Assembly (NCBI RefSeq): GCF_004005905.1
Contig: NZ_SACO01000008.1
Location: 62,001 to 126,000, forward strand
DNA length: 64,000 bases
DNA from: Novosphingobium umbonatum
Lineage (GTDB): Bacteria; Pseudomonadota; Alphaproteobacteria; Sphingomonadales; Sphingomonadaceae
Reading direction: 5' to 3'
A program made the position numbers and the translations under genes. The notes under the pieces are model-generated. The model saw nothing but the letters and a program-made list of their open reading frames with translations. It did not search any database and had not been told where the DNA came from. Positions 62,686 through 64,000 of the stretch are shown piece by piece. Positions within the stretch are counted from its first letter, which is position 1; each line of letters opens with the position of its first letter.

Positions 62686-63933
62686 ATGACATGGCGCTCG
62701 GCGCGGTTGCGCATATTGTTGCTGGTGATGGTGGGTACCATCATCAATTATATCGCACGCAACTCGCTGGGCGTCCTTGCCCCCCAACTCAAGGCCGATC
62801 TGGCCATTACGACCCAGCAATATAGCTATATCGTCGGCGCGTTTCAGCTCGCCTATACGGTGATGCAGCCGATTGGCGGGTTGCTGATTGACAAGATTGG
62901 CCTGACCGCAGGCTTTGCCCTGTTCGCCGCCGCGTGGAGCCTTGCCAATATGGCGCATGGCTTTGCGCGAGGCTGGCTGTCACTGGCGGCATTCCGCGGC
63001 TTGCTGGGCATGGCCGAGGCTGCTGCCATCCCAGCGGGCATGAAAACCATCGGCGAATGGTTCCCTGATCGTGAGCGTTCGGTCGCGGTGGGCTGGTTCA
63101 ATGCCGGAACCTCGCTAGGCGCGGTGATCGCGCCGGTCATCGCCGCGCTAGTGGCCAAAATCTATGGCTGGCAGGCCGCCTTTATCGTCACCGGCGCGAT
63201 GGGCCTCGCCTTTGCCGCCGCATGGTATTGGCTTTACCGCTCGCCTGACAAAGCCAGCTATGTGACGCCGCAGGAACTCGATGAAATCCGCGCAGGCCAG
63301 CGCCCTGTGCCCGCCAGCGCCAGCACCTTGCGCGCCATCGCCGCCACGCCGCGCTTCTGGGCGATTGCCGTGCCGCGCTTTCTGGCCGAACCGGCTTGGC
63401 AGACTTTCTCCTTCTGGATCCCGCTCTATCTGGCCAAGGAACGCGGGATGGATATTACCCAGATTGCGCTTTTCGCATGGGTGCCCTTTCTGGCGGCGGA
63501 TGCGGGCGGCATTCTGGGCGGCTATCTGGCGCCCTTGCTGCAACGCTGGCGGGGCTTCAGTCTGGAAAATTCCCGCATCGCAGGCATTGCCCTTGCCGCC
63601 ATTTTGATGATTGCGCCCGGCTGCGTGGGCCTTGTTGCCAGCCCCTATGCAGCGATTGCGCTGCTCTCGCTGGGCGGCTTTGCACATCAGATTATCTCTG
63701 TCCTCATCAACACCTTGTCCGCCGATGTTTTCCCCAAAGGTGACATTGCCAAGGCCAATGGTCTGGTCGGCATGGCGGGCTGGACCGGCGGCTTGCTCTT
63801 CTCGCTGGCCATCGGCCAATTGGCGGACAAGATCGGCTATGCACCGCTGTTCGCCTGCCTTGGCGTTTTCGATCTGATCGGCGCGGTCTGGCTGTTTGGC
63901 CTGCGCCGCCACCTCATCCTGCAAAAGGCTTGA
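62686..63933 (+). CDS. MFS transporter, hexuronate (ExuT/anion:cation symporter) type
   Basis: This 415-residue permease with about 12 membrane segments imports hexuronates or aldonates. The start LRILLLVMVGTIINYIARNS and the signature DRERSVAVGWFNAGTSLGAV match the anion:cation symporter group (ExuT, GudP). WQTFSFWIPLYLAKERGMDI and AKANGLVGMAGWTGGLLFSL follow. It lies 46 bases after manD, probably in the same operon. The substrate is inferred from context. Confidence 0.9.
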   Translation: MTWRSARLRILLLVMVGTIINYIARNSLGVLAPQLKADLAITTQQYSYIVGAFQLAYTVMQPIGGLLIDKIGLTAGFALFAAAWSLANMAHGFARGWLSLAAFRGLLGMAEAAAIPAGMKTIGEWFPDRERSVAVGWFNAGTSLGAVIAPVIAALVAKIYGWQAAFIVTGAMGLAFAAAWYWLYRSPDKASYVTPQELDEIRAGQRPVPASASTLRAIAATPRFWAIAVPRFLAEPAWQTFSFWIPLYLAKERGMDITQIALFAWVPFLAADAGGILGGYLAPLLQRWRGFSLENSRIAGIALAAILMIAPGCVGLVASPYAAIALLSLGGFAHQIISVLINTLSADVFPKGDIAKANGLVGMAGWTGGLLFSLAIGQLADKIGYAPLFACLGVFDLIGAVWLFGLRRHLILQKA

Positions 63934-63940
63934 TCCCCCC

Positions 63941-64000
63941 ATGCAATTGCAACCTCTCCGTAAAGCAAGCCTTGCCCATCCGCCGCTGTTCTCCGTCAGC
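63941..64000 (+). CDS. Start of a further gene in the hexuronate operon (cut by the window)
   Basis: An ATG at 63941 opens a frame with no stop for 20 codons to the window end (MQLQPLRKASLAHPPLFSVS). It begins 7 bases after the transporter stop. Too little is visible to name it. Context would suit a hexuronate or oligouronide enzyme. Confidence 0.4.
   Translation, partial: MQLQPLRKASLAHPPLFSVS

Overview
The window is about 63-65% GC and reads as a chromosomal segment of a free-living aerobic alphaproteobacterium of the order Sphingomonadales, most likely Novosphingobium or a close relative. Three things point there. The mannonate dehydratase closely resembles, from memory, the characterised Novosphingobium aromaticivorans ManD. 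The run ahcY-divL-tsaE-amgK-murU-addB-addA-trxA is an alphaproteobacterial arrangement. A PHA depolymerase, a 2-oxoacid:ferredoxin oxidoreductase and many secreted housekeeping hydrolases fit as well. I see no rRNA, insertion sequence, prophage or CRISPR array. There is one tRNA, tRNA-Arg(ACG).

Layout, left to right. 1-3.4 kb: a lolC/E permease cut by the window edge, diverging from purF plus an SDR gene. 3.6-8.8 kb: photolyase, the korA-korB oxidoreductase and rppH. 8.8-16.2 kb: a minus-strand run with a TPR protein, an RsmB-type rRNA methyltransferase, guaB, a small Cys-motif secreted protein, an M28 peptidase and an HExxH/TPR protein. 16.4-29.4 kb: the trxA/addA/addB/murU/amgK/tsaE/divL/ahcY block, whose central genes overlap at nearly every junction. 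29.7-33.7 kb: peroxiredoxin, a methyltransferase-like protein, a beta-helix protein, folE, tRNA-Arg and mutT. 33.8-37.2 kb: a MaoC-Pta fusion, ackA and fabI, with a FixK/FNR-type box upstream. 37.2-38.4 kb: two TadE-like genes. 38.4-38.85 kb: a gene-free region with a perfect FNR box and a tandem pair of covarying hairpins. 38.9-46.8 kb: a LacI regulator, Tat-exported phospholipase C, a TPR/TonB-C-like protein, a CxxC protein, a GST and phaZ. 46.8-51.5 kb: a Tat-exported FAD oxidase, an aldehyde dehydrogenase with its AcoR-like regulator, and a degenerate receiver protein. 51.8-57.7 kb: a heavy-metal RND efflux operon ending in a PII-like gene. 57.8-64 kb: a hexuronate catabolic locus (uxuB, uxaC, gntR / manD, MFS) with a shared operator region.

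Functional themes. Cell-envelope recycling (AmgK-MurU), cell-cycle signalling (DivL), double-strand-break repair (AddAB) and tRNA modification (TsaE) are translationally coupled. Acetyl-phosphate/acetate metabolism carries an oxygen-type regulatory box. The hexuronate locus can convert glucuronate or galacturonate through fructuronate/tagaturonate chemistry to mannonate and 2-keto-3-deoxygluconate. The most interesting less-explained elements are the FNR-box/hairpin region at 38.4-38.8 kb, the Tyr-for-His DivL kinase, the PII-like gene in the metal-efflux operon, and the 22-bp palindrome upstream of ahcY. All family assignments come from reading motifs and from memory; no database search was run.
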